Shown here in pieces: positions 36,011 through 48,715 of a stretch of 64,000 bases of DNA; position 1 is the first letter of the stretch; each line of letters opens with the position of its first letter. Under the pieces are notes generated by a model, which worked only from the letters and a program-made list of their open reading frames with translations, was not told where the DNA came from and searched no databases. The stretch is from the NCBI RefSeq assembly GCF_009389715.1, contig NW_024067847.1, positions 1 to 64,000 of the forward strand, in the 5' to 3' direction. A program made the translations under genes and the position numbers. The stretch comes from Phoenix dactylifera. Taxonomy: Eukaryota; Streptophyta; Magnoliopsida; Arecales; Arecaceae.

Positions 36011-36189
36011 TCCGTCTTATCCCAACTATTTAGGAACAGCCGGTAAATTGGATTCAATGAACAATAAAAAAAAAAGATTGATCCAAAATAGTAATTAACA
36101 TTTATTGCTAGGTATTTCTCATATATTTATGTTTTGGCTTTTATATACTCGAAGCTATGTGCCGATTTCTTGATATGATTCTACAAGTT

Positions 36190-36560
36190 CAAGAAACTAT
36201 AATTTTTTTCTGGGTAATATCCAGAATTTGAACCCCAAATCTTCTTCCAGGCTAGGGCAAGTCCTCAGCCAAGAGTTGCCAACTAGCTGTGCTAACAACT
36301 ATTGATAGGTAACTGGAATATTTAAGAAAACCATAATTTGCACCTTTTAGCTAGTGAACTTTCTTCCTCATCTTCTACCCATGTCATATTAGTGAAACAT
36401 TACGGGCAAAAAGCAAGGGCAAGCCCTCATATTAAGAGTTGCCAACTAATTGAGCTAACAATTATTAATAGGCAACTAAAATATTTAAGATAGCATAATA
36501 TCACACCTTTTAGCTAGTGGAGAATCTTCCTTATCTCCTACCTATGTTATATTCTGTCAT
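36190..36560 (-). mobile_element. SINE-like tRNA-derived retroposon with a duplicated 162-bp unit
   Basis: On the minus strand TAGCACAGCTAGTTGG (near 36300-36285) fits a Pol III A box and GGTTCAAATTC (near 36227) a B box, followed by TCTGG...CCAG and an A-rich tail (36196-36205). A second unit 162 bases away repeats the upstream part with TAGCTCAATTAGTTGG and CACCTTTTAGCTAGTG but lacks the B box. The two units, about 36255-36391 and 36417-36553, are clearly homologous. No target duplication was determined. Confidence 0.5.
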
Positions 36561-36959
36561 TCTTTATTAAAAGTGAGCTATTACTTGCAATAACTTTGCT
36601 CTCTATTAAGTCAGGGATGGAAGATTCATGAAGTTGTATGTTCTTGGTAGGCAGGTAGCCATTGATTTGCTTGCTGCTAAGGGTGTAGAAAGTTGCAAAA
36701 GTAATGGTTCATGGAGGACTGTTGAAATCAGATGAAGTGGGTGGCATCACTATGATAAGAATTTTCTGATTGGTTATCTTGATCACAAGATGAGTATAAA
36801 CAATCTTCTAAGATTAGATAGAAGTCATTAATGGTGGGCTTAATGTTTGGGTACTCGTATCCCTAATTTATTGATCCTTAATTTAGGTACCAAATAAATC
36901 TAACCAAAATACAAATTTTGATAATAATAGTAAATGCGCATGAGAATCACTTGGATTAT

Positions 36960-37415
36960 GGACTTGTTTGGCTCGCGAAAAGAATTTTTTCCTCATTAAA
37001 ATATTTTTCGTAGAAGGTTGATACCTGAAAGTTAGTGTTTTGCATGTTTGGTTAACTGTAGAAAAGTGGCACATTTCATAGTGACTTATATTTAATTGAG
37101 TATCTACTTTTCTAGAAAAAGTTATGTAAATATCTGTTATGCCTTTAATAAAAGAAAAAAAACTTACCCCATTCTACCTAAAAGTTTAAGGATACTTTTA
37201 GAAAAAATATTATCCTAATTTTCAGCCAGTGGAAATTAAACTTTTTCATATCCTACATCGATTTCTTTTTTATGAAATATGGAAATTTATTCTCATAGAA
37301 AAACTAATTTTTTATCTCTCTCCTTTGAAAACTCTAATCAAACATGAGGCATCTCTCCATTTTTCAGTTGACCCTATTTCCCCCCTCCTTCTTTTCTTGT
37401 GAATCAAATAAGTCT
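36960..37415. mobile_element. Tourist-like MITE, GGRCTCRTTTGG family, copy 1
   Basis: Left end GGACTTGTTTGGCTCGCGAAAAG; right end TTGTGAATCAAATAAGTC, its imperfect inverse. The interior matches the copies at 42486 and 57303 (GCATGTTTGGTTAACTGTAG, TGCCTTTAATAAAAG, AAAACTCTAATCAAAC). No open reading frame. Confidence 0.7.
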
Positions 37416-37419
37416 TTTA

Positions 37420-37665
37420 TGTAAATACATGTATACATATAACTACATATAGATATATTCATATACTATACATACATAAACACAAACCTATACAAACAAA
37501 TACATGTACCAACATATGTATATATATGCACATACATGTATATATAATATGCATGCTTATGTTTACCATGTAAATGTACAGATACATGCATCAACAAATG
37601 CATACATGCACATACGCATATATACTAAAATACTTGTGTGTATGTATATACATGTTTACATAGTT
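37420..37665. repeat. Degenerate TACATG/TATACA microsatellite
   Basis: Alternating purine-pyrimidine words (ACATACATGTATATAT, CATACATGCACATACG) fill the stretch. A similar degenerate tract occurs at 56460-56640. The open frame across it encodes only low-complexity residues. Confidence 0.7.
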
Positions 37666-37690
37666 TGCTCATACAAACAATCTAATATAA

Positions 37691-40560
37691 TTGTTATGAT
37701 TGATAATCGATGCAGGATGATTACCAGACTCGATGTGAACTACTTTGACTACTATAAAAAGGATTGAACAAGGTCTAGGAGCGAGATTTGCCACATCGAG
37801 AAGCCAAATCATACCAAAACTTGCTTGTACGATATCCAATTGAGATGCTCTTTTTTTAAAAAAAATAGGTAATTTCTCAAGCTCTATAATATACTGCCAC
37901 ATCCTAAAGGATGTGGTGTACCGAATAATTAGAACTAAATTTAAATTTTTGAATCTCAAAACAGATCAATTAAAGCTTTTTTAGGAATGACTTTGATCGA
38001 GCATATCTCTCCACTCAGTAAGAATTAGGCGAAGCAGTTACAGACAAAGTCGACGTAGAAGTCGAGATCTACCACTATAAAATTTTAACTTTTTTATAAT
38101 TATTGTTATTAGTCATGTCTATTTCTAGAATATCTTTTTTTAACCAAAAGAGAGATCCGACTGAATTATGGAAGGAGGGATCTCACTGATATAAAAAGAG
38201 AGTATATGCATCTCGGTTTGTAATTCATTAATGAAAGAAAAGAAGATGGAAATCTTACTTTCACCCATTTTTCTACTTTTTTTTTTAAAAAAATTGCAAG
38301 AGATTCGAATTGAGCAAGTTGAGAAATTATATCTTATCTCCGATCGGATTAAGTTGGTATTAGAGCTTCGATCCTCTAGTTCTGTGAGAATCTTAGCATA
38401 TGGTCCAAATGCACATACGATACAAGCAGACTAGAGAAGGCTATCAATACTTAAAGTATATTAAAGGACAAAGATGAGGATGGCTACTAATTCTACCTAA
38501 ATGGATGATGAGATGAAGAAATATCTCACACAAATGGAGGAGAATATTGTCCACCTAACTGGAATCGTATCTTAATTGGTCACACCTTCAACACAAGTAC
38601 CATTAGGTCTTGTAGCAAAGCTATTTTCTACGTCTAGAGACGAGTATATACAATTTAGTGAGAACGATAAGCAACTAGGGGGCACTGAGAATCCCCCTCT
38701 CCAACCTTTCAAAGCCAAAGCTTGAATCGAGATTCCTATATATGATGAAACTGTCGATGTATAGAGGCTAGACTAGTTAGAGATCTACTTTACCATTTAT
38801 AGAAATATAAGTGTCCAAAAGGAAGCTTTGCCTGTCTCCAGCTTTCCAACCATACTTTTACCTAGTGAAGTTTGTATATGAGAAACAACCACATCTTTAA
38901 TATGACTGGAGCAAGTTCAAGGACTTGATCAAAAAGCAATTCTACTCAATCGGCCATCAGGAAGATCAATGAATTAGTGGTAGTACCTACGGCAAATATG
39001 ATCTAGGATTACGCTAATTAGTTTTACAAGTAAGCTGTCTTACTTGGAATCTTCATCGATGATCATGCTATTTTCATGAAGTACATCAAAGCTCTCCATA
39101 ATAGCATCCAAAAGAAGCTGAAGCTCCTCAAAGTTGACAATATTAGTGAAGCTAGCATGAAGGTTGTAGAAATCAAGAAGAAGTACCAGCCTAGAAAAGA
39201 CAAGAAGAGTGATAAGTGGTGGAAAATATAAAGGGAACATAGCAAGAAGCAAGACAACATAATTTAGAAAAATTAGTGTAACTATTGTAGAATCAATGTG
39301 CATATTAAGGAGAAGTGTTGCAAACCGAGTTGCAGTCGAAGAAAGGAAAAGTGTGCTCAATATGTCTGAGATTGAGGAACTACCTGAGGTTAAGCAAAGA
39401 GACTCAAAATTAAGGCAGATGGTAAGAAAGCCCAAGACAGTAATTGAGGCAGATCTAAAGGTGCGAGAGAAGCTCTTCTACTTAAGGATTTAGGTGAAGC
39501 AATGTACTATCAAAGTTATTATAGTCCCAAAAGCCAAAAAAAACCTCATATTTGAAAGTTAAGTTGAAAAGTTAGGGTTGCTGATCAAGCCTCATCCGCA
39601 TCTCTACCCTTTTGATTGAATTCAAAAAAATATTGAGATAAAGATCACTAAGCAGTTTATCTACAAATTTGCAATAACTGAGAGATATATTGATGAGGTG
39701 ACATGCGAAGCAATTTTTTTGGATATCTGACAAGTCACACTTGGGAGTTTTTACCTAGGATCAAGATACAATATTTTATTGGTGGGAAAAAAAGTTTCAA
39801 CTCATAAAGGATGGAAAGGAGTTTATGTCCAATGCTTCAAGGACATAAGGAATATAGAACTTATGACTTTTATCTAGATGAAGTAACATCATAATACCCA
39901 CAATAAGTTTGTGTTGGTGATGATACAAAAAGTCAATACCACTTATAAGAAGCTAAACTCTTGTCCTTTAGTTCCATTGGGCGATTAACAAAGATTGAGT
40001 TGGCAAGGGAGTTGTCATGACTATCATCAAAGGGAAATAATGGCAAGGAGTGGCCTTACCATGGAGTCCATATGCGGAAGCAGGTTGCTAAGATCTTTGA
40101 TCAAAGAAGACCACGGCTAGAAATCGGTGCTACCAGCTATGGATGGCCTATGGATGGAACAGGAAAACTAACAGGGCTGCATCATCAAGAGGAAGGTTAC
40201 AGAAACTAGGAGTAGAAGGATTGAATCTCTTCAGATTGAATGGAAAGATCAGCTTCCAAGCAAAGCAACCTAGTTTAGTCACAAGATAGAGAAGTTGGCA
40301 TTTTTTCATCTTTAATTTTGATTTAGTAAGAGTTAAATATCCTAATTAGGAGGAGTTGTGATCCAAGAAGTCACTGAACTCAATGTGGATTACTTTGGCT
40401 ACTACAGGAAGGACCATATAGGATTCTAAAGTGAGTTTTACTACACCGAGAGGTTGAATCACGTGCCAAAGTTTTAGGAGTAACTCGCCCGTCACACGAT
40501 TAAAATGCTCTTTTTTCCTGAAATTAGGTAGGCCACTGAGTACTCTTAAAAGAAAAAAAG
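37691..40560 (+). mobile_element. Third degraded Ty3/Gypsy element
   Basis: A left LTR from about 37691 to 38352 is followed at once by TTGGTATTAGAGCTTCGATC (38354-38373), a good match to the initiator tRNA-Met primer-binding site. The start of the right LTR at about 40355 repeats it: CTCAATGTGGATTACTTTGGCTACTACAGGAAGGA at 40380 against CTCGATGTGAACTACTTTGACTACTATAAAAAGGA at 37730. It follows the purine tract AGGAGGAG. The right LTR is recognisable only to about 40560. Internal sequence is decayed gag with traces of later regions. Confidence 0.65.
38700..39000 (+). pseudogene. Gag remnant of the third Gypsy element
   Basis: The plus-strand words KARIEIPIYDETVDV, LEIYFTIYRNISVQKEA and, in another frame, a DLIKKQF-type block follow the order of Gypsy gag. 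Several stops and shifts lie between them. A downstream stretch near 39480-39560 (VKQCTIKVIIVPKAKK) may be protease-proximal sequence, but this is uncertain. Confidence 0.5.
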
Positions 40561-40805
40561 GCGGAATACTGCACATCAAGCAAGGCTCAAATAATGATAT
40601 TCTTCTATCAAGCTATTAGTCGTTATAATGGTAATAAATTTATCTTATATTATATTATTTTGATTTTTTAGCACTGAAATTTGTATCCAGATCCCCCCTA
40701 GTTTCAAGTTTGAATTTGTATTAAGACCATATATGTATTGCACGATATAGCCATGATTGGATGATGTCGCATGGTTTATAAATCATACTATTTTGTGATA
40801 TGCAA

Positions 40806-40985
40806 CGGGGCTCATGCAATTACAACCACCATCAATGTGTGGACTACTGTGCTTGCTGGACTAGTTCTCTCCATCCCATGTTTTGATCAAAGAGAACTCT
40901 GACTCTCAAAGTACTATTAATCATGTGCCCTTTTACTAAAAGATTTTGAATCCTATTTAGTTTGACATTAAATCAAGGAGGGCTG
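40806..40985. repeat. Dispersed repeat, copy 1 (second copy at 46486-46680)
   Basis: GGGGCTCATGCAATTACAACCACCAT and AGTACTATTAATCATGTGCCC recur in the same order and orientation near 46486-46620 with about 20-25% difference by eye. No ends or coding capacity are evident, so the class is unknown. Confidence 0.7.
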
Positions 40986-42485
40986 GTCGATCAATCCTCT
41001 TTAGTACTATTAATCTTCTTGTTTATTCATTTTGTTGCTTTTATTTGTTTATGCTTTGATATTTTGTTCTTTTCTATTTCTTTTTTTTTGTTCTTATGTA
41101 AAACTCGACTGTCTCAATTTCCAAGTGATAGCATCAAGAACTCGAGTTCTTTTTGGAGTTCCTTGACAAATAACAACCGCTGTGTTGTCGTCGTATCGCA
41201 TTATCGTGCCGTTGTCATGTTTGAGTTTTTTTGGCGAAACCACAATGCATATATGTCAAGCTCTATAATTCATAGTCTCATATAATATTGTGATTTTAAA
41301 GTACTTCAAAAAGCTGCTTGCAGTATCCAACCAGTTAGCATTATGATTTTTTTCTTGCGGTGAATGGGTTAGGTCGCTCTTAACTTAGATTTTTTCTTTT
41401 TAACATGAAAATCATAACTATTTATTTCTTATCATCAGCAGTATGGAGTAACAGAGTGCTACTTATGGTGTTAAAGTGACAATGAGTGGAGCTTTTCTGC
41501 TGAGATAGTATTGTGAAGGACTGGAGAAACATGTCAGGACAGTCAATATCATTACCTGTCCATTTGAAAGCAAATCATTTTTGGGGATTAATCTTTATTG
41601 TATTCGGGTTCATTTCATTTGTGGAATTTTCCTATGCTGCTATACTATCCAAGCTTCTTCCACAATCTGAGAATATATTTTTACCTGCCATTCAGAGTGA
41701 CAGGTATGAAATTATAGAAGATGTGCATATACTATCTTTTCATCTTAGATTGGTCCTGAAATTAGCGTTATCTCACTAGCCATTTGAATTCCAGTATTTT
41801 GGATTTGGATAATTCGTTGTTGAATATTGAAATATGAGTGTCATCTGTTTTGCTTGTGTACTGTGAAGAGTGCATGGATGCCTCATTGTTAAAGTCTATT
41901 TGATAGCTTGGTATGCCATGATGTTTGGGCTTGACTTAGAAAATGATTTATTGTGTAGCATCAGATATATTTTAAGAACGGGGTTGGCAACTAGTGACTT
42001 CAACTGTTGATAAGATGTGTTCAAAAATGTTATATCTACTAAGGCAAATATAGGGAAGAAAATACTGCAAAGTTATGTGGATGGCAAGTTTGCCAATGCC
42101 TGCAGAAAGAAGTGATTTCAAGTGAGAAATCTAGGGAGAAAAAGGGCAATCAGAATTTGAAGATTCCGTTACTTTTATCTTCCAACATGCAGGAATTAGT
42201 GATTTGGCTGAAAAGCGTGCATTTGTTTTTGTCCTTCTTTTTTATACCATGAGAGTACTGAAATGACTCAAACTCTTGATTTAATAGAATGAGTCTCTCT
42301 TTAGCATGCAAGGGGACAGCTTTTTTTTGTTTGTTTGTTTGCAGAGAGTCCAGATAAAAAGCTTCGAGTTTATTCCTCCTCCGTCCTCTTCCTCCATTTA
42401 TTTCTCTTTCTTTCTTTCTTTCTTTATTTCCTCTATCTTCTATATGCTTCCTTTTCTTTTGTCATTTCCCTCTTCTTTTCTTTAC

Positions 42486-42929
42486 GGGCTCATTTGGTTC
42501 GCGAGAAGCATTTTTCCTCCTAAAAATATGATTTCTAGAAAATATATTCCTAGGAAGAGGATGCCTAGAAAAGTACTTTTGGCATGTTTGGTTGACCATG
42601 GAAAAATGACAAATTTTCAAAGTACTTATGTTTGTTGACCATCCACTTTTCTAGAAAGTTATATATAATTCCTATTATGCCTTTAATAAAAATTAGATCT
42701 TTAATGACTCTTTAATACTTCTTTAATGCTGAAGGATCTTTTTAGAAAAAAATAAAAATAGAGTGATTCCCACCTCTTACTTTCCCATGAAATGTGGGAA
42801 TCATATTCCCATTGGAATACAACTTTTCCGTTTTTTTTCTTTGAAAACTCCAATCAAACAAGAGGCATCTCATTACTTTTCCGTTGACCACACTTTCCCC
42901 CATTCTTTCCCTGCGAATCAAACGAGCCC
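42486..42929. mobile_element. Tourist-like MITE, GGRCTCRTTTGG family, copy 2
   Basis: Starts GGGCTCATTTGGTTCGCG and ends TGCGAATCAAACGAGCCC, flanked by TAC on both sides (42483-42485 and 42930-42932). Length 444 bp, no coding sequence. This copy shows the family's ends most clearly. Confidence 0.85.
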
Positions 42930-43464
42930 TACATTGTTCTCAACCCTTCCCATCCTGCACCGCCCTGCTTCTTATGTCAGTTATACTGGTCCTCACTTTT
43001 GGTGAAGCTTTCTAAGTGTTAAAAGTGGCTACAGAGTGGGCCGTTCTTGCAATTAAAACAAAACTAAATCCAACATCAAAAAAGAGTTATTGTCTGTAAT
43101 TATAGCTCTTTTTTTAGAATTCTCTGACCTCTTCAATTCATTCTTGCAAGAGATGTACCCACACATCCAAGTAGTCCGTAGCTAAAGGTTGTAGATCTTA
43201 TGTCACATTTTTGCAAAACCCTGATGAGATTCAAACCCGATGAGTACCGTGATCTATTGAGACTTTCTTGCATTTTTGGTTGGGATGACTAACCAGAACC
43301 TCTGGCCAGGCAAGTACCTTAAACTGGAAGGAGCGGAAGCCCCAGTGGAAAGAAATTCAGATCTCACCAGCTAGTAAATTTTTGTGTCTTATCTTCTGCA
43401 TGCTTGGAAGGCAGTAGTGTTCAGGAATTTATTTCGAACACTCAATGGGTATCATTTCATTATT

Positions 43465-43697
43465 GTTCAAGTGTAGATCTGATGCCTGCTTACATGGATA
43501 CATGACATTTTCCAAGGTTTTGTTTAAGTGTAGATCTGATGTCTGCTTACATGGAGACATGATAGTAATTCAAGGTTTTGTTCAAGTGTAGACCTGATGC
43601 CTGCTTACATGGAGACATGACAGTTATGCAAGGTTTTGTTTAAGTGTAGATCTGATGCCTGCTTACATGGATACATGACAGTTATGCAAGGTTTCAT
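43465..43697 (+). repeat. Minisatellite, four units of 57-58 bp
   Basis: GTTCAAGTGTAGATCTGATG begins units at 43465, 43522, 43580 and 43638. Each continues CCTGCTTACATGGATACATGA and ends CAAGGTTTTG. Differences are few substitutions and a one-base length change, so the array is fairly young or homogenised. Confidence 0.95.
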
Positions 43698-43826
43698 CAC
43701 ACACATGGACTCCAGTATTGGAATCTGAAGCTAACAAATTATGGCTGCAACCATAATATTTCCTCATCACCTCTTTGATAAATGGACATCAAAAGGAATT
43801 TGGAACTAATATGGTTGGTAGATTTA

Positions 43827-43960
43827 GACCTAGTTTGATATTGTTGTAGGTGGTGGAACTTTTTTGTCTTTGGAGCTTTGAGCAGCATAGCTTTTAATAA
43901 AAAACTATTTGCTATTTGGTAACTAGATCTCTGAAGTGCTCGAAAGCTTTAATATCTATT
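43827..43960. mobile_element. Left-end fragment of the Harbinger-type family seen at 9830-12957
   Basis: TTA precedes GACCTAGTTTGATATTG, then AGCTTTTAATAAAAAACTATTTGCTATTTGGTAACTAG matches the left part of the 9830 and 11398 elements (AAAAAGCTGTTTGCTGTTTGGTAACTACA). The right end is absent. Confidence 0.6.
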
Positions 43961-43999
43961 TGATAACGGAACCGGATCTTATGCAGGCTGATTAGTTTG

Positions 44000-46170
44000 G
44001 CTCGAGAAAGATCTACAAATAAACAGTCGGACTAGATCGAGGATCCTGGGACGAAGTCTGGAACTACTTTTCAGGCAGAAATTCTAATTTTATGAAACCT
44101 CATGGTTTAGTATGGTATATTTCTTAATTTTGGAATTTTTCTTAATCAGTAGGCTCTGATGTAGGGTAAGGTAGGTATTGTGTTGATGACTGAGTTTCTT
44201 GATTAGTTGAGTTATTAAGTGTGTATGCTCATAAGCCAGGGGGTGCTTGTTTGATGCACAGAAAATATTTTCTTTCTGAGACCGGACAAAGGATTAGTGC
44301 CATTTAAAGAGTTGGTGTGATACACAGCAAGTGGTTGAACATGAAGTTGCGAGACACAGTAGGTGGTTGAGCAGTAAGTTGATAAGCCAAGAACTTTTTT
44401 ATGAAGCATTTTTCACCAATCAGTCCATGCCTTCCTCCTTTATGTCGCAAGGAGAGACTGTTATTACATGGAGAATCCGCTTTGTGAATAAAGTAGATAT
44501 AAATCCAGGGTGAGCCTTGTGCTTGCCAAGTGGATCTAATTATAAATGAAAAGGTCCTACTTATTCTAGTTAAACCTGCTAATGCCTAGAATAACTGTGA
44601 AAGTGAGAGGTAGCTATGATTTATTCATTGTGTTTGTTTATTCCTACTTCCAACCCTTTGCCTATATTTCTTTGTGGAAATTTTAGCGACAAAAAAGAGA
44701 ATTTAAAAGGAGCAAGTATTCGTATTTCACTTCTTTTTCTTGAAAGAAATGCAATCCTAAATTATTTAAATGCCATCAAATTGTCCTATAGGATCTTAAA
44801 AATATAACCACTTAGTAAGCTTCTAGCAAATGAACAAGATATCATCTTGTGGTTACGAAAAAGCAGGCTTTAGGTGAAGGTAATTTTATTCAAAATCTCA
44901 GCAATAGAAATAATCAACACCAAAGGGAAATCGGGAGAGCAAACTTAGCTTGTTTATGGCAACAGATAAATAGGACATTTGTTTATTAAAAATGATAAAC
45001 AATTATAGCATTTAAGTCTTGGATTATCTGCTATACTAGCCAAACACCTGAGACTATGACTTTATAAACAAACTATACAATAAACTGGGCAAACATTCAT
45101 GAAAGTATCAACTACAAGTTTAAGCCTCCTTCGGCCATCAACTTAATTTAAGGTGTGTTTGGATATTTGCAACTAGGTTTACATGAATCTGGACTATAAG
45201 AAGTAGTTTCTTTTTAGTGTTTGGATTGCTGTAAGTTGATGAAATTCTTGTGAGTCAAAACTACGTTTGGAGGTCCATGTGCAGAATTTTGTTTTATAGC
45301 CAAATTGATCGTAAGGCAAACTGCTGCAACTAGAAAAATCTTTGGAAGCATCTTTATGATGGGTTTAAATCCTAGCAGGGTTATTGGCCGGTGCAGACAA
45401 TTCATACCATTTTTGTAATACAACCAAGTACTTCTATAGTTATCAAATACAGGCACACAAATATGTCATGTTATTTTCCTGCAACTACAAAACCACTACA
45501 TCAAGCATTGAAACAACTATACCCAAATATAATCTTATTGAAATGCATTTCTCATTTATAGATATCCAAAGACTATCTAAATGATTATAATCTTGTCCAA
45601 AGGTAGTTCGATGTGCTCTTTTTTATCACGAATTTTTGCATATGATGAAGCACCATGTAGGCCTTAATGATGATGGGAACCCAACAATATTCTCGAATGA
45701 CGCTCTTCTTGACTCTCATGTGAGCACAAGCCATGATGCATCCAATTGATAGCCTTGTATTCTATAATATGGGCAGTACTGCATATCTTATTTTATTGCA
45801 TATTGTCAAGTTAACATGCTTTCATGTGATTGGAGCTAATACTAAGAATAATTGCCACATAGGGTTGGTTAATTGAACAGTTACATGACAGATGTCCTTA
45901 AGCATTTCTTATTATAAATTTAGATAAATTCAAAATTATTTTAATATCCTGCCAAGTTAGCATGTGAGAACAACCACATACTATAGTGTTCAATAGTCTT
46001 GCATTCCTGCTTAGATGACCCTCCATTCAAAAACTATTGAAATAATGATGTGATGGCAATGATGATGATGATAGGCACCAACTATCATACCTACCTCCAT
46101 AATAGGCTATTGCTGGTGGCCTCACACTTATTTTCTAGCCTTTTATATAATATATATAAATCATCAATTG
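44000..46170. other. Gene-free AT-rich stretch
   Basis: No coding sequence or element with defined ends was recognised. Short open frames are below 85 codons and lack any family resemblance. Confidence 0.5.
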
Positions 46171-46179
46171 TCACATACT

Positions 46180-46477
46180 TCCCCCGTTCAAGCCCTGACG
46201 TCCTCATCAGGCTAAGGGTTCAAATCCATTCAAATCTAATCACAAACACCACGATCGGTCCGTGGTCAACCCCAATGGATCCGTGCTGCAGTGTCCCCTA
46301 GTTCACATAAGTTATGGGCCGGGTCCGCTCTGATACCATTTGTAACAACCCAGGACCTCATCCAAAATGGCTAGCCGAAAGTTATTATTTGGGTTCCTTG
46401 ATCCTGTATAAGTACCCAAGATCTACCCAGCAAATAACCGATGTGGGACTAAACACACGCCCGCACGGGTCCTCACA
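46180..46477 (-). mobile_element. TRIM-like retroelement, one LTR plus internal region
   Basis: On the minus strand a 137-bp LTR starts TGTGAGGACCCGTGCGGGCG (46477) and ends GTTGTTACA (46341). Next comes AATGGTATCAGAGC (46327-46340), a perfect initiator tRNA-Met primer-binding core. An internal region of about 150 bp ends near a purine tract (GGGGGAAG, about 46182-46189). The second LTR is missing. A complete relative lies at 58253-58711. Confidence 0.75.
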
Positions 46478-46485
46478 AAAATAAT

Positions 46486-46680
46486 GGGGCTGATGCAATT
46501 ACAAACACCATGCAATGCACGGACTGCTATGTTTGTGGGATTGGTTGACCTCTCTAGCCCAAGTTTGAACTAAAGAGAATCCCGACTCTTCGAGTACTAT
46601 TAATCATGTGCCCATTTATAAACAGATTTAGAATCCTCTTCATTTTGGTATTAAGTGAAGGAGGGATAGTTGATCAATCA
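46486..46680. repeat. Dispersed repeat, copy 2
   Basis: Partner of 40806-40985, with the same word order (GATGCAATTACAAACACCAT, AGTACTATTAATCATGTGCCC, GATTTAGAATCCTCTTCATTTTGGTATTAAG). It abuts the TRIM-like LTR end at 46477. Confidence 0.7.
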
Positions 46681-48247
46681 TGGTCATCCCTCTCCAGTTC
46701 AATGCCAAACTAGAGAGGATCAAAAGTCTTTACAAAATTATATTGCATCCGTAGAATGCTCTCTCGCACATGAAGGGTATATATTTTTTTTTATTTGTGT
46801 CATAACCATTAATATAAGTTATTTTAGTTGAAAAATATATTGAATTAGGATTTAATAAAAAGGAATTTTACTCAATTTCTGCCACTAGGGAAAACCAATG
46901 CCACTAGAAAGGAATTGGAATGGGCTCGTCTTGTTTATTATTGCAGTTATATATTCTAATATGATGAATTATTTGTTATAGTGGCAAACAAAATCATGAC
47001 TTTATATACCATCCATGTAATACATGGGTCAAATAGTTATAAAGATGTTTCTATTAGAAAACAATTTGACTTGGTTGATGTCGCGCATGCGATGATTGAT
47101 GAAAGAAAAAGTGGTCTCTTTTTTATTCCTCGACAATGAGGACTTAAAATCTGTCATATGATTTAAATGTTTGGCTAAAACATTAGAGATGTGTTGAGGT
47201 AGTTTGTCCATAAACTTTTGAAAATTATTTCATGCTTCATTCATATAATAATGATCATTATCTAAATGAGAATAACAGTTATCATATGAATCATACGCTT
47301 ATTATGATAATTATCATCATAGAAACAATGATAATACCAAATGAAGAATGAAGAATGAATTGAGAAATACCATGAAAAAGTGATTAAGAACTACTAGATA
47401 AATTCTAGGGTATGTTGAACCTACACTCTAGAGAAAAGAAAAGAAAAAAAAGTACATTGGATAGCCTTAGAAGCCTTGTCCATTTTTGTGAATATCCATT
47501 GAATGTGTATAGATGGTGAGAGATCATGAATGGAGCCTCTTTTCCTTATTATAATGTAGATTGATAGTTATTTCCATCAATAACTAGATCTTTTATTTAT
47601 TGCACTTGGGTGGTTGTCGATTGTTTTCCTATACAGATAACTTTTTTGTGCAACTAACTTTCTCTAGGTAGTTGACTCTAGCAATAAACTATCTATGTAT
47701 TGTCTTTTGTGTAAATAACAAGTTGCTAACCTTGATCCATCCAATTGCAAAGATATAATTGATTAATTAAATCTTGGTCGATATAATTACCGACCACTTT
47801 TTTGTAGTTGGTTGATGATCCATTAATTTTTAAAAGGTACCAAGCAAATGAGCTTGTATTTCAATTTAAGTTACATGTAGTCGGAATTGCATGTAGTTTA
47901 GTAGCGGATAGGTGATTTTATTATATTTGAAAAGTTATTGCTGAAGATGATATAGTTATACTTATCTTTTAGTTTGAAAGGCTAGAACTAGAGGTTTTAT
48001 GTTTAATGGAACTGCATGGTTGCAAGAAACTACAAGAAATGCAGGCATCTGACGAATTAAGACCATGAACTTACCCTATTTTTGGTGTGTTTTTTTTTTT
48101 GGATATAGTTTATGGTTCCTACATATCATTAAGCATCATATAACCATTGTGTTGGGAACCCCTAAAATCTACATGAATAATGCTTGTTTTAGCTCTTCTT
48201 AGGCACAAGCAATGACCTAGGAATCTCGGTCCAAGTCGCATCTCTTA

Positions 48248-48390
48248 GGACTCGTTTGGTTTGTGGAAAAAAAGGAGAAAATGTATAGTCAACGGAAAAA
48301 CAAAGAGATACCTCTTATTTGGTTGAAGTTTTCAAAGAAGAAAGATAGAAAAGTAGCATTTCTATGAAAATAAGGTTCTCGAATGAGTCC
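48248..48390. mobile_element. Tourist-like MITE, GGRCTCRTTTGG family, copy 3 (143-bp deletion derivative)
   Basis: Starts GGACTCGTTTGGTTTGTGG, ends CTCGAATGAGTCC, flanked by TTA on both sides (48245-48247 and 48391-48393). The interior keeps GTCAACGGAAAAACAAAGAG and AGTTTTCAAAGAAGAAAG of the longer copies but lacks the rest. Confidence 0.8.
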
Positions 48391-48599
48391 TTATTGTCTC
48401 ACTAGAAATAATAGCAAAAATGACCACTGCTACATATCATGTGCTTAGTATCTAGTGGTGTCTGGGCACATTTTACCGAATCCCATTCTCCAACTCTTAC
48501 GCAGGACGTGCAACCTAAGCACTTTAACATTTTCTATTAAGAATTGATTGATTTTGATTTAAAGTTGTTTCATTTTTAAATGATGTACTACCATATTAG

Positions 48600-48715
48600 C
48601 ATGTGAAGTTATTTATAAAATAGTTATTTATAAAATAGTATTTATAAAATAGTTATTTTCATTTTTAAGAATTGTCCAACAAAATAGTGAAGTTATTTAT
48701 AAAATAGTATTTTTT
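48600..48715. repeat. Short tandem repeat of AGTTATTTATAAAAT units
   Basis: The word GTTATTTATAAAATAGTATTT and close variants recur four or more times, partly back to back at 48608-48660 and again at 48690-48712. Confidence 0.7.

Noticed and set aside
37504-37767. 87-codon frame rich in Tyr, His and Met
   Set aside because: Translation of a TACATG microsatellite.
46181-46340. tRNA-like box (GGTTCAAATCC) and CTCTGATACCA word suggesting a tRNA gene
   Set aside because: CTCTGATACCA is the complement of the retroelement primer-binding site, and no cloverleaf can be drawn. A TRIM-like element explains both.
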